Below, in pieces: positions 9,162-17,744 of a stretch of DNA of 64,000 bases. The notes beneath the pieces were generated by a model, which worked only from the letters and a program-made list of their open reading frames with translations, was not told the DNA's origin and did not search any database. The DNA comes from Maritimibacter sp. REDSEA-S28_B5 (GTDB lineage Bacteria; Pseudomonadota; Alphaproteobacteria; Rhodobacterales; Rhodobacteraceae). The stretch covers positions 26,526 to 90,525 of the forward strand of contig LUOO01000022.1 in the NCBI GenBank assembly GCA_001626765.1, read 5' to 3'. Each line of letters starts with the position of its first letter. Position 1 is the stretch's first letter. The translations under genes and the position numbers were made by a program.

Positions 9162-11606
9162 TCAGGTAAAGGTGTTCGACTTCGGAAATCCATGCGGGGG
9201 AAGCTTGCCCACACCCGCACGTTTGCCGATCCAGGGCGTCATGTCCACCTCGGTGCGTGTCCGATCACCACCTGCGGCCCAGGACAGACCCTTTTCCAGA
9301 TCGAAGGTCGTGATGTCCGACAGGCCGCCGTCGAGCGCCAGCGTGCCCTGACGCCCCCGCGCCATGTTGTATTTCTGAAGCCTGACGCCCTTGCCCCGGT
9401 TCATTTCAGGCAGTTCGGTCGTCGGGAAGACGAGGAGCTTGCGGTTGTCCGACACTACCGCGACGTGATCGCCGGTCACCGGCCGCACGAGCTTGGCCAC
9501 GGTGTCCGAAACGTTGAGCACCTGCTTGCCGTTCTTCGTCTGCGCCAGCACCTCGGTCTCGGGCACGATAAAGCCGTTGCCGTCCTTCGAGGCCACGATC
9601 AGCCGCCGCCCGGCGTCGTGGGTAAACATCTCCACGATCTCGACATCGTTGGGCAGGTCCACCATGAGCCGCACCGGCTCGCCCATCCCCCGCCCTGACG
9701 GCAGGTTGGCGCCGGACAGGGTGTAGAACCGGCCATTGGCGGCGAAGAGCAGGATCTTGTCCGTGGTCTGGGCGTGGAAGGCAAAGCGCGGGGCGTCGCC
9801 GTCCTTGAACTTCAACTCGCGGGTGAGGTCGATGTGCCCGGACATGGCGCGGATCCAGCCCATCTGCGAACAGACCACCGTGATCGGCTCGCGTTCGATC
9901 ATCGCCTCGATCGGCACGTCGGGCACTTCGGCGGCTTCGGCGAACTGGGTGCGACGCGCGCCGCCCGCATAATCCTTGCCGAATTTCTTCTTTGCCTCGC
10001 GCAGTTCGTCGGTGATCCGGTTCCATTGAAGTTCTTCGCTGTCGAGCAGATCCTCGAGCCCCGCGCGTTCTTCCATGAGCGCATCGCGCTCGCGGATCAG
10101 CTCAAGCTCTTCCAGACGCCGCAACGACCGCAAACGCATGTTGAGGATCGCGTCCGCTTGCACATCCGACAGCCCGTCGGGCCGCCCGACAAAGCGTTGC
10201 GGCACGGCATTGTTGCTCTCGCCGGCGATAGCCTCTGCCGTCGCATCCTCGTCCGCGCGCATCTCCAGCGACGCCACGTCTACGCCGATCAGCGGCGAGA
10301 CATAATCGGCCTCCGAGGTCGCACGCCGGATGGTCGATTGATGCGGTTTCGACCAGTCCTCATACATGAGCGCCCGTTTCGGGTCGTCATCATAGCGGAT
10401 GATGTCGATCACCCGGTCGAGGTTGATGAAGGCGATGATGAAGCCTTCGAGCACCTCGAGCCGGTGGTCGATCTTGTCCATCCGGTGCTTGGAGCGCCGT
10501 TTCAGCACCTCGCGCCGGAAATCGAGGAAGGCGCGCAGCACTTCCTTCAGCGAGCAGACCTTGGGCGTCAGCCCGTCGATCAGCACGTTCATGTTGAGCG
10601 AGAAGCGCGTTTCGAGGTCCGAGTTGCGGAACATGAGGCCCATGAGCACCTCAGGATCGACCGTGCGGCTCTTGGGTTCCAGAACCAACCGGATGTCATC
10701 CGCGCTCTCGTCGCGCACATCGCCCAGCACGGGGATTTTCTTGAGCTGGATCAGCTCCGCGATCTTTTCGATAAGCTTGGATTTCTGGACCTGATAGGGG
10801 ATCTCGGTGACGACGATCTGCCATTGGCCACGACCCAGATCCTCGACCTCCCACTTCGCGCGCAGCCGGATCGACCCGCGCCCGGTGCGATAGGCTTCCG
10901 CAATCGACTCGCGCGGCTCGACGATGATGCCCCCCGTGGGGAAATCCGGGCCGGGGATGTAATTGAGCAGCGTATCGTCGCGGGCGTCGGGAGTCTTGAT
11001 GAGGTGGACGCAGGCGTCGACCAGTTCCGCGATATTATGCGGCGGGATATTCGTGGCCATGCCGACCGCGATGCCCGCAGCCCCGTTTGCGAGCAGATGC
11101 GGAAACGTCGCGGGCAGCACCGCCGGTTCTTCCAGACGCCCATCATAATTCGGGCGGAAATCGACGGCGTTTTCCTCCAGCCCCTCGAGCATGGACTCGG
11201 CCACGAAGGTCATCCGCGCTTCGGTATAGCGCGAAGCCGCCGGGTTATCCCCGTCGATATTGCCAAAGTTACCCTGCCCGTCGACCAGCGGATAGCGCAC
11301 GTTGAAATCCTGCGCGAGCCGCGCCATCGCGTCGTAGATCGCGGCGTCGCCGTGCGGGTGGAAATCCCCCATCGTGTCGCCGGAAATCTTGGCCGACTTC
11401 AGGAACCGCCCGTTCGACGCGAGCCGCAGCCGATACATCGCGTAAAGGATGCGCCGGTGCACCGGCTTCAGCCCGTCACGCGCATCGGGCAGCGCCCGGT
11501 TCATGATCGTGGACAGCGCATAGGTAAGGTAGCGCTCGCCAATCGCGCGGCGCAGCGGTTCGGCCACCTCCGTCCCGGAGTTTTCGTCGTCGATGAGATC
11601 GCTCAT
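9162..11606 (-). CDS. parC: DNA topoisomerase IV subunit A
   Basis: Breaks and rejoins DNA to decatenate daughter chromosomes, working with ParE. 814 aa from ATG 11606. The type IIA signature ALPDARDGLKPVHRRILYAM, the HPHGD loop (83-87) and the catalytic tyrosine in AASRYTEARM (Y127) are present. The residue matching the quinolone-contact Ser80 of E. coli ParC is Ala and Glu84 is Asp (HPHGDAAIYDAM), likely natural for this group. The C-terminus ends in the alphaproteobacterial ParC-type WIGKRAGVGKLPPHGFP block rather than a GyrA-box domain. An upstream in-frame start at 11738 would add 44 non-conserved residues and is rejected. Confidence 0.95.
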   Translation of the reverse strand: MSDLIDDENSGTEVAEPLRRAIGERYLTYALSTIMNRALPDARDGLKPVHRRILYAMYRLRLASNGRFLKSAKISGDTMGDFHPHGDAAIYDAMARLAQDFNVRYPLVDGQGNFGNIDGDNPAASRYTEARMTFVAESMLEGLEENAVDFRPNYDGRLEEPAVLPATFPHLLANGAAGIAVGMATNIPPHNIAELVDACVHLIKTPDARDDTLLNYIPGPDFPTGGIIVEPRESIAEAYRTGRGSIRLRAKWEVEDLGRGQWQIVVTEIPYQVQKSKLIEKIAELIQLKKIPVLGDVRDESADDIRLVLEPKSRTVDPEVLMGLMFRNSDLETRFSLNMNVLIDGLTPKVCSLKEVLRAFLDFRREVLKRRSKHRMDKIDHRLEVLEGFIIAFINLDRVIDIIRYDDDPKRALMYEDWSKPHQSTIRRATSEADYVSPLIGVDVASLEMRADEDATAEAIAGESNNAVPQRFVGRPDGLSDVQADAILNMRLRSLRRLEELELIRERDALMEERAGLEDLLDSEELQWNRITDELREAKKKFGKDYAGGARRTQFAEAAEVPDVPIEAMIEREPITVVCSQMGWIRAMSGHIDLTRELKFKDGDAPRFAFHAQTTDKILLFAANGRFYTLSGANLPSGRGMGEPVRLMVDLPNDVEIVEMFTHDAGRRLIVASKDGNGFIVPETEVLAQTKNGKQVLNVSDTVAKLVRPVTGDHVAVVSDNRKLLVFPTTELPEMNRGKGVRLQKYNMARGRQGTLALDGGLSDITTFDLEKGLSWAAGGDRTRTEVDMTPWIGKRAGVGKLPPHGFPKSNTFT

Positions 11607-11784
11607 GTGACCCGGAATAGACGACCGTGGAATCGCGGTAAAGGCCCCGAGATCCCCATGAGTAACCGGCAACCTGCCTGTGGGAACTGTAGGTGCGAAG
11701 ATGACACACTCAAAAGGCGTAAAAAGGAATCGGAGCAAAATCCGGACCCACGCGTTAGGGTTTTAGCTACGAAGGGGATGACTG

Positions 11785-12345
11785 ATGGCTTTGCTGCGAC
11801 TTACGCTTGTTGCAACCGCCGTGCTTGGCGCGGCGATGTATCATTACGGACGCGAGGACGGATTGCCCGACGATCCGCTCGGGCGCGACACGGCGTTGAT
11901 CACGCCCAATCTGCTGGGCGGTCCGACGCTCGACGCCACCAACGAAAAGGAAAGCGATGTTCTGCTTGCCGCCATCGCTTCGGATTCCAATCCCGAAAGC
12001 CCGACGCAACTCTCTCTGGTGTCTTTTGAACCCGAAGAGACGGTCGAACCGATGATGTCGGCCAAGAATCCGACCGCAGATGTGGTTGAGGGCGCCATCG
12101 CTGCAACCGCGGCGGATGCGACCACCGCGAAAGAACCTGAAACGACCCCCATGCTTTACGTGTCCGGCAGCGCCGTGAACGTGCGCGGGGGACCTTCCAC
12201 CGCCTTTGGCGTGATCGACTCGCTCACCTACGGCACCGCGGTCGAGGATCTGGGCGACGCGGGTCAGGGCTGGCGCGAAATCCGGCTTCTGGCCTCGGGC
12301 GAGACCGGCTATATGTCCGGCCAGTTCCTGACCGCCACGCCGTAA
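11785..12345 (+). CDS. Exported bacterial SH3-domain protein
   Basis: 186 aa. The N-terminus (LLRLTLVATAVLGAAMYHY) is a signal or anchor segment, followed by ~100 residues of Ala/Thr/Glu-rich linker. Residues about 122-185 form an SH3b domain: LYVSGSAVNVRGGPSTAFGVIDSLTYGTAVEDLG, then WREIRL and GETGYMSGQFL. SH3b domains of this type usually bind cell-wall peptides. The gene is divergent from parC, with 178 bases between the starts. Confidence 0.85.
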   Translation: MALLRLTLVATAVLGAAMYHYGREDGLPDDPLGRDTALITPNLLGGPTLDATNEKESDVLLAAIASDSNPESPTQLSLVSFEPEETVEPMMSAKNPTADVVEGAIAATAADATTAKEPETTPMLYVSGSAVNVRGGPSTAFGVIDSLTYGTAVEDLGDAGQGWREIRLLASGETGYMSGQFLTATP

Positions 12346-12379
12346 TCGCACGGGTTGGCCCCAACCGACCCGAGGCCGC

Positions 12380-13219
12380 TTGTCCAAACCTCAGAAATCG
12401 CTCCTGATCACCGGATGCTCGACCGGCATCGGCTACGACGCGGCCCGTGGCATGGCTGCGCGCGGCTGGCGGGTCTTCGCCACCTGCCGGAACGAAGGCG
12501 ACTGCGCCCGCCTGCGCCTCGAAGGGATTGAGAGCTTCCGGCTCGATCACACGGACCCCGAGAGTATCGCAGAGGCGATCCGCGAGGCGACCTCGCGCAC
12601 CGGTGGCACATTGGACGCGGTCTTCGTCAACGCGGGCGTCGGCATCCCTGTAGCCGCCGAGGACCTGAGCCTCGGCGCCCTGCGCGAAGTGTTCGAGGTC
12701 AATCTCTTCGGCACCCACGAAGTCGTCCGCAACGTGATCCCCGTCATGCGTGCGCAGGGTCACGGGCGCATCGTCAACTGTTCGTCCACGCTGGGCCTTT
12801 CCACGATCCGGTGGCGCGCAGCTTATGCGGCATCGAAATTCGCGCTCGAGGGCTATACCGACACGCTCAGGCTGGAACTCGGCCCCGCCGGGATCCATGC
12901 GATCCTGGTCGAACCCGGTCCAATCACCTCGCATTTCCGTCTGAACTCGAAAAAGATGTTCGACAAATGGGTCGATTGGCAGTCTTCGGCCCTGCGCGAC
13001 CAATACGAGGCGCAGGTCCTGCCGCGCCTCAACCGCGACATCGACGCCAAGGACCCCTTCGAACTGCCGGCCTCCGCGGTGACGAAGGCGCTCGCCCGCG
13101 CCCTCACCGCGCGGCGCCCGCGCCCGCGTTACATGGTCACGCTGCCCACCCGCGTCGCCTACTGGGGAAGACGCCTGCTGCCCACACGGCTGGCCGACTG
13201 GCTGCTCGCGAAAGCCTGA
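12380..13219 (+). CDS. SDR-family oxidoreductase, TTG start
   Basis: Classical short-chain dehydrogenase, 279 aa, with the cofactor motif TGCSTGIG (10-17), NAG in FVNAGVG, catalytic Ser in NCSSTLGLS and the YAASK active-site motif followed by FALEGYTDTLRLEL. The family pattern fits retinol/hydroxysteroid-type SDRs, but the substrate is unknown. The start is TTG at 12380, chosen because GAGG lies 4-5 bases upstream and the first in-frame ATG would remove the nucleotide-binding strand. It follows the SH3 gene by 34 bases. Confidence 0.88.
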   Translation: MSKPQKSLLITGCSTGIGYDAARGMAARGWRVFATCRNEGDCARLRLEGIESFRLDHTDPESIAEAIREATSRTGGTLDAVFVNAGVGIPVAAEDLSLGALREVFEVNLFGTHEVVRNVIPVMRAQGHGRIVNCSSTLGLSTIRWRAAYAASKFALEGYTDTLRLELGPAGIHAILVEPGPITSHFRLNSKKMFDKWVDWQSSALRDQYEAQVLPRLNRDIDAKDPFELPASAVTKALARALTARRPRPRYMVTLPTRVAYWGRRLLPTRLADWLLAKA

Positions 13220-13290
13220 CCCCTCGCCATTTCCGCACGCCTCCTGTATCCCCAACCCCAAGTCATCTGGCCAATCCAAGGGAGGCCCCC

Positions 13291-13497
13291 ATGTTCGACG
13301 ATCCGCTCGTCTTCATCCCCATCGCCGCATGTCTCGTGGTCGTCCTGATCCTGCTCACCGGCATAGGCGGCTTCGCCAAGGGCGGCGAGTTCAACAAGCG
13401 AAACGCCAACAAGCTCATGCGCTGGCGGATTTACGCACAAGGTGTCGCCATCGCAGTGATCCTCGTCTACATCTGGTTCCGCGGTCAGGGGTCCTGA
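13291..13497 (+). CDS. HIG1-domain small membrane protein
   Basis: 68-aa protein with two membrane helices (about 8-29 and 46-63) and the HIG1 signature between them (KRNANKLMRWRIYAQGVAIAV). In bacteria and mitochondria HIG1 proteins associate with respiratory complexes such as cytochrome oxidase; that role is inferred from the family. GGGAGG precedes ATG 13291. The stop is one base from the next start, so it is likely co-translated with the adenosyltransferase gene. Confidence 0.85.
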   Translation: MFDDPLVFIPIAACLVVVLILLTGIGGFAKGGEFNKRNANKLMRWRIYAQGVAIAVILVYIWFRGQGS

Positions 13498-13498
13498 T

Positions 13499-14071
13499 AT
13501 GGTCGTGTTGTCGAAAATCTACACCCGCACCGGCGACAAGGGCGAAACCGCGCTGGGCGACGGCTCGCGCGTGGCGAAACACTCGGCCCGGGTCGAGGCC
13601 TACGGAACCGTCGACGAAACCAACGCCACCATCGGCATGGCGAGGCTTCACGCGTCCGGCGAGATGGACGCGGCGCTCGCCCGGATCCAGAACGACCTCT
13701 TCGACCTCGGCGCGGATCTCTGCCGCCCGAACCGCGCAGCGGATGCCGAGGCGGAGTATCCGCCGCTCCGCATGATCGACACGCAGGTCGAGCGGCTCGA
13801 AACCGAGATCGACGCGATGAACAAGGACATGCAGCCACTGAGGAGCTTCATCCTGCCGGGCGGCACCCCGCTCGCGGCCCACCTGCACCTGTCGCGCACG
13901 GTCTCGCGCCGTGCGGAACGGCTGGCCACGGAGCTGGCGACGAGCGAAGATGTGAACCCCGCCGCGATCAAATACCTCAACCGCCTGTCCGACTGGTGCT
14001 TCGTCGCCGCCCGCGCGGCGAACAAGGACGGCGCCGAGGACGTGCTCTGGGTTCCGGGGGCGAACAGGTAA
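13499..14071 (+). CDS. ATP:cob(I)alamin adenosyltransferase, PduO/MMAB type
   Basis: Transfers the adenosyl group of ATP to cob(I)alamin to form adenosylcobalamin. 190 aa with the N-terminal ATP-binding TRTGDKGETALGDG (residues 9-22), AYGTVDETNA, the RSFILPGGTPLAAHLHLSRTVSRRAER core and the C-terminal NRLSDWCFVAARAAN, all characteristic of the PduO family rather than CobA. It lies one base after the HIG1 gene. No cobalamin riboswitch is seen upstream, so expression probably follows the upstream gene. Confidence 0.95.
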   Translation: MVVLSKIYTRTGDKGETALGDGSRVAKHSARVEAYGTVDETNATIGMARLHASGEMDAALARIQNDLFDLGADLCRPNRAADAEAEYPPLRMIDTQVERLETEIDAMNKDMQPLRSFILPGGTPLAAHLHLSRTVSRRAERLATELATSEDVNPAAIKYLNRLSDWCFVAARAANKDGAEDVLWVPGANR

Positions 14072-14112
14072 CACACCAAGGCGCGCGTCGGACCGTTCGG
14101 ACGTGCGCGGCC

Positions 14113-14502
14113 TCACGTCGCTTGCGACCGCCCACCCACGACATACCGTCCGGGCCCGCTCGCCGCGAGGATCAGGAGCCCGCCCGCAATGGCCCAGTTC
14201 TTGACCACGATAGTGACCTGCCAGGGGTCCGCCCGCAGTTGCCAGTGAAAGTAACTCGTGAAGATGCAGTAGGCCGCGAGGACCAACCCCCAGAACCGCA
14301 CCGTCTTCACCCCCGGTCCAAGCACCAGTCCAAGCACACCGGCTAGATTCAGAAGCGCGACAGGCCATATCAGGTTTCCCGGCAGTCCGATCCCCTCGAT
14401 CATCCCGCGCACCGGTCCCGGGTCGAGCATCTTCTGGGCAAAACCCCCGAGAAACACCAGGGAAATCAAGATCCGCCCAACCAGGTTCATCACATCCGCC
14501 AT
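14113..14502 (-). CDS. DoxX-family membrane protein
   Basis: 129 aa, four predicted membrane helices, beginning MADVMNLVGRILISLVFLGG and containing the DoxX-type GxPGNLIWPVALLNLAGVLGLVLG and the late FHWQLRADPWQVTIVVKNWAIAGGLL block. Family members are poorly characterised inner-membrane proteins linked to redox or thiol stress. The ATG at 14502 is the only start leaving a clean first helix; the long upstream in-frame extension is low-complexity and rejected. Its Shine-Dalgarno (GGAGGG) lies inside a perfect hairpin, described separately. Confidence 0.85.
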   Translation of the reverse strand: MADVMNLVGRILISLVFLGGFAQKMLDPGPVRGMIEGIGLPGNLIWPVALLNLAGVLGLVLGPGVKTVRFWGLVLAAYCIFTSYFHWQLRADPWQVTIVVKNWAIAGGLLILAASGPGRYVVGGRSQAT

Positions 14503-14503
14503 C

Positions 14504-14543
14504 CATCCCTCCGTGGCTCTTTGCGAAGAGCCACGGAGGGATG
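14504..14543 (-). promoter_or_regulatory. Perfect 18-bp hairpin enclosing the doxX-family ribosome binding site
   Basis: Arms 14504-14521 and 14526-14543 are exact reverse complements (catccctccgtggctctt and its complement) around the 4-base loop tgcg. On the reverse-strand transcript the hairpin ends one base before the start codon at 14502, and the only Shine-Dalgarno (GGAGGG) is in its 3' arm. This would block ribosome entry unless melted or displaced. It has no T-run, so it is not a normal terminator. Confidence 0.6.
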
Positions 14544-14776
14544 ATGCGAAAGTTTCACCGTCTGCCCGGAAAATTCGTGGTCGTTGAGGTCCAGGGGTCC
14601 CGAGCAAACCACACGAAAACCACGCCCCTTTCAACTTTCCGCAAATACGCAAGCCCGACCGCCACAACCGTTCGAAAGCGCACGCGCCCCACCCGCGCCC
14701 ACCGCCCAGACCCGCCAAAGGCGGGCTGCGCAAGACCGGTGCGCCGCAGGCGCGCATTCTGGTCAGGACAATTCGG

Positions 14777-15034
14777 TCAGCCCGGCGCGTCCTCGATCCG
14801 CGACAGCCGGTAGATGCCCTCGGGCAGGTCGAGCGCAGCCGCCAGATCCTGCACCTGCGCGATGGACAGGGTGATGACCTGCACCTGATCGGTCTGCGGA
14901 TTGAGCTGTTCTATGGTGATGCAGTCGTCGAAGGCGTTGATCGTCACGTCTTCCTGCAAGTGGGATGCGCCTTCGTCCCCCTCGTCCACAAGGGTCACTA
15001 CGGTCGCGTCGAAGTCGTGCTCGATGGTAAACAT
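14777..15034 (-). CDS. Small acidic protein of unknown function
   Basis: 85 aa, no signal peptide, no membrane segment, strongly acidic. It reads MFTIEHDFDATVVTLVDEG at the N-terminus and ends LPEGIYRLSRIEDAPG. The alternating hydrophobic pattern suggests a small beta-rich domain followed by one helix (IAQVQDLAAALDLP). I recognise no family with certainty. It is divergent from the DUF6455 gene, with 106 bases between the starts. Confidence 0.65.
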   Translation of the reverse strand: MFTIEHDFDATVVTLVDEGDEGASHLQEDVTINAFDDCITIEQLNPQTDQVQVITLSIAQVQDLAAALDLPEGIYRLSRIEDAPG

Positions 15035-15140
15035 GCCCCCAGCCTATTCCTCCGGCTGGAAAAGACCAGAGCGATTTGAGCCACATCAATGTGACCCGCG
15101 CCCGAAGTCTCCATGATCGTCGGCAGACAGGAGAGGACAG

Positions 15141-15401
15141 TTGACCGACATGACCGACCGCACCGGAACCCCCGCGCTGATGGCCCGCATGGCCGACACC
15201 CTTGGCCTCGACCTCGATATCGAACGCGAGGCGCATCTCGTTTCGCGCAGACAGCTCGACCGGGCCGCAGGGCGCTGCGACAGTTGTGCGGATGCCGAGG
15301 GCTGCGAACTTTGGCTCGATGACCACGCAGGCGGTGCGACCGAGGCACCGAAACTCTGCCCGAACAAGGCGCTCTTCGACCACCTGCACGACGGCTGGTA
15401 G
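15141..15401 (+). CDS. DUF6455-family cysteine-rich small protein
   Basis: 86 aa with the pattern RCDSCADAEGCELWLDD and APKLCPNKALFDHL, that is three closely spaced Cys followed by a CPN motif, characteristic of DUF6455 proteins common in Rhodobacterales. The cysteines could bind metal, but no function is known. The likely start is TTG 15141, because GGAGAGG lies at normal distance from it; ATG 15150, which would drop three residues, is an alternative with too long a spacer. Confidence 0.75.
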   Translation: MTDMTDRTGTPALMARMADTLGLDLDIEREAHLVSRRQLDRAAGRCDSCADAEGCELWLDDHAGGATEAPKLCPNKALFDHLHDGW

Positions 15402-15491
15402 CCCCGCCGGAACCGCCGGCCCGCCACGCGGATCGCACCCGGATCATCGACCCGTCTTGATCGCTTCCGGGCTGCGGGGTAACCCGATGCC

Positions 15492-16136
15492 ATGGCCAAG
15501 CTCTACTTCCATTACTCCACCATGAACGCGGGCAAATCGACGCTGCTCCTGCAGGCCTCGCACAACTACCGCGAACGGGGGATGGAGACCTATCTCATCA
15601 CCGCGCAGTTCGACAACCGCGCAGGCGAGGGCATGATCGGCTCGCGCATCGGCATCAGCGAACCCGCCGACACCTTCGCCCCCGGCGAGGACATGTTCGC
15701 CAAGATCGAGACGCGGCTCGACCAAGGCCCCGTCACTTGCATCTTCATCGACGAAGCGCAGTTCCTGTCGCCCGACCAGGTGTGGCAATTGGCCCGCGCG
15801 GTGGACGACCTGCGCGTGCCCGTCATGGCCTACGGCCTTCGTGTGGATTTTCAGGGCAACCTCTTCCCCGGATCGGCCACGCTGCTTGCGCTCGCCGACG
15901 AGATGCGCGAGGCGCGCACGATCTGTCATTGCGGGAAAAAGGCCACGATGGTCGTGAGGCAGGATTCCGAGGGTCGCGTTCTCACAGCCGGCGACCAGGT
16001 CCAGATCGGCGGCAACGAAAGCTACGTGAGCCTGTGCCGCAAGCACTGGCGGGAGGCGACCGGCGACCGCGCTGCCAAACCCTCCGACGACAAGACCGCC
16101 TTTTCCCAGTTCCACGCGCCGGATCGAGCGTGCTGA
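15492..16136 (+). CDS. tdk: Thymidine kinase
   Basis: Phosphorylates thymidine to dTMP in pyrimidine salvage. 214 aa of the type II family: P-loop STMNAGKST (9-17), the FIDEAQFL Walker B region (about 83-90), YGLRVDFQGNLFPGS, and a zinc site made by CHCGKKA and the late SLCRKHW. Length fits E. coli Tdk (205 aa) with a short C-terminal extension. The last codons overlap the GTG start of the next gene. Confidence 0.96.
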   Translation: MAKLYFHYSTMNAGKSTLLLQASHNYRERGMETYLITAQFDNRAGEGMIGSRIGISEPADTFAPGEDMFAKIETRLDQGPVTCIFIDEAQFLSPDQVWQLARAVDDLRVPVMAYGLRVDFQGNLFPGSATLLALADEMREARTICHCGKKATMVVRQDSEGRVLTAGDQVQIGGNESYVSLCRKHWREATGDRAAKPSDDKTAFSQFHAPDRAC

Positions 16137-16498
16137 ACCCCCTTTCCCTTGCCCGGCGGATCGTCGGCCTGGGCGCGACAGGAGCCATTGCCCTTGTCGG
16201 CGCGAAAAGCTGGCTCGACGAGGGACGCGCCCAGCTGCGCCTCGACTACTACCAGTCACTTGCGGATTTCTACGCCGACGCAACCCAATCCGCCTGCCTT
16301 TCGCGCGAAGCGGTCGTCGACGCCGCCATGGCGCGAAACTGGGATGTGCGTGAAGTGACATCCTGCGGCGGGGCCGAGAGTTACCTGCGCCTGGTGCCCA
16401 CCGCGCAGACCCCGTGGATGCAGGGGCCGGACGGTTTCGTCATGGGCTTTGACAGCCGGGGCTGCCGCGCGGCGATACCGCCCGAGTGCGGGAACTGA
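16130..16498 (+). CDS. Hypothetical exported or membrane-anchored protein
   Basis: 122 aa beginning at GTG 16130, which overlaps the tdk stop (gtgctga), so it is probably translationally coupled to tdk. The N-terminus (ARRIVGLGATGAIALVG) is a short hydrophobic anchor or signal. The rest contains four Cys (QSACLSRE, VTSCGGAE, SRGCRAA, PPECGN), consistent with disulfides in the periplasm. No family is recognised. No better start is available that keeps the hydrophobic segment. Confidence 0.6.
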   Translation: MLNPLSLARRIVGLGATGAIALVGAKSWLDEGRAQLRLDYYQSLADFYADATQSACLSREAVVDAAMARNWDVREVTSCGGAESYLRLVPTAQTPWMQGPDGFVMGFDSRGCRAAIPPECGN

Positions 16499-16582
16499 TC
16501 CGGAGGCATACTTGCCCGCCGGGGCGCAAGGGCCTATCACGCAGGCAATTCGATTGCGGGCAACTCAACAAAGGACCCGGAC

Positions 16583-17683
16583 ATGATGAACCGACGCACT
16601 CTCCTGAAAACCGGTGTGGCCGCGCTGGCCATCGCCACCACGCCCCGCCTCGCCGCCGCGCTCTATGCGCCCAAGCCCGTGGGCTGGCGCACCTTTGAAC
16701 TCGTGACCCGGATCGAACTGCCGCGGGACGGCAGCGGCCAGAGCGCGCAGGCCTGGGTGCCCGTGCCCTCGCTCGACGCCGACCTCTGGTCGAAGCCCGG
16801 CGAAACCACGTGGGAGGCCAACACCGACACCGTCGAACTGGCCACCGATCCGGCGAGCGGCGCGATGATGGTTCACGCGGTCTGGGCCGAAGGCGCTGAA
16901 CCGGCGGTGCTCACCGTGACCTCGACCGTCGCGGTGCAAAGCCGCGCCGTGGACCTGTCCCTGCCCGCCTCTGACGTGACGCTTTCCGAAGAGGACCGCG
17001 CGCTCTACACCGCCGCGACCGAGCTTCTGCCGACGGATGGCATCGTCGCCGAAACCGCCGCGGCGATCACGGACGGCACCGACAACGCGCTCGAAAAGGC
17101 TCGCCGCATCTATGAATGGGTCGTGGAGCAGACAAAGCGCGACCCGGAAACGCGCGGCTGCGGGCTGGGCGACATCGCGACCATGCTTCAGACCGGGGAC
17201 CTCACCGGTAAATGCGCCGACCTCAACGCGCTCTACGTGGGCCTCGCCCGCGCGTCCGGCCTGCCCGCGCGCGACCTCTACGGCATCCGCGTCGCGCCCT
17301 CGGCCTTTGGCTACAAGAGCCTCGGTGCCAGCTCCGAGGTGATCACCAAATCGCAGCATTGCCGCGCCGAGGTGTTCATAGATGGCCGTGGCTGGATTCC
17401 CGCCGACCCCGCCGACGTGCGCAAGGTCGTGCTCGAGGAACCGCCGAAGACCCTCACGCTCGCCTCGCGCGAGGTGGAAGAGGTCCGCGCCGCGCTCTTT
17501 GGCGCCTCCGAAGGCAACTGGATCGCCTACAACGACGCGCATGACGTGGCGCTGCCCGGCGGGAACGGCGAGGTCGTGCCTTTCCTCATGTATCCGGCGG
17601 CGGAAGTGGGCGGCGAATACCGGGATGAACTGGACCCGGACACCTTTGCCTATACGATCACCGTGCGCGAAGTGACCGCCTGA
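16583..17683 (+). CDS. Exported transglutaminase-like protein
   Basis: 366 aa with a twin-arginine-type N-terminus (NRRTLLKTGVAALAIATTPRLAAA). The transglutaminase-like core holds the Cys-His-Asp triad: GKCADLNALYVGLARASGLPAR (Cys), SQHCRAEVFIDGRGW (His) and PADPADVR (Asp). Such proteins are usually cysteine proteases or amidases acting outside the cytoplasm; the substrate is unknown. The ATG codon at 16586 is an equally good start. A strong terminator follows at 17708. Confidence 0.88.
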   Translation: MMNRRTLLKTGVAALAIATTPRLAAALYAPKPVGWRTFELVTRIELPRDGSGQSAQAWVPVPSLDADLWSKPGETTWEANTDTVELATDPASGAMMVHAVWAEGAEPAVLTVTSTVAVQSRAVDLSLPASDVTLSEEDRALYTAATELLPTDGIVAETAAAITDGTDNALEKARRIYEWVVEQTKRDPETRGCGLGDIATMLQTGDLTGKCADLNALYVGLARASGLPARDLYGIRVAPSAFGYKSLGASSEVITKSQHCRAEVFIDGRGWIPADPADVRKVVLEEPPKTLTLASREVEEVRAALFGASEGNWIAYNDAHDVALPGGNGEVVPFLMYPAAEVGGEYRDELDPDTFAYTITVREVTA

Positions 17684-17707
17684 GCGGGCCATCGCAGACA
17701 CATTCAG

Positions 17708-17740
17708 GGGCCGGGTGCGGATGGCGCGCCCGGCCCTTTT
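17708..17740 (+). terminator. Rho-independent terminator after the transglutaminase gene
   Basis: Arms 17708-17719 and 17725-17736 pair over 12 positions (one G-U) around the loop gatgg and are followed by TTTT at 17737-17740. It lies 25 bases after the stop of the transglutaminase gene and just before the convergent AHSA1-domain gene. Confidence 0.85.
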
Positions 17741-17744
17741 CGTG

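Noticed and set aside
10000-11606. Ala in place of Ser in the quinolone-contact loop of ParC as a resistance mutation
   Set aside because: The same residue is probably normal in this bacterial group, so resistance should not be inferred.
9774-12029. Long open frame (751 codons) on the forward strand
   Set aside because: It is antisense to parC over most of its length, has Arg/His/Asp-rich composition without any recognisable domain, and is the usual shadow of a high-GC gene.
13220-13290. Possible cobalamin riboswitch before the adenosyltransferase operon
   Set aside because: The gap is only 71 bases and shows no B12-box or the expected paired regions.
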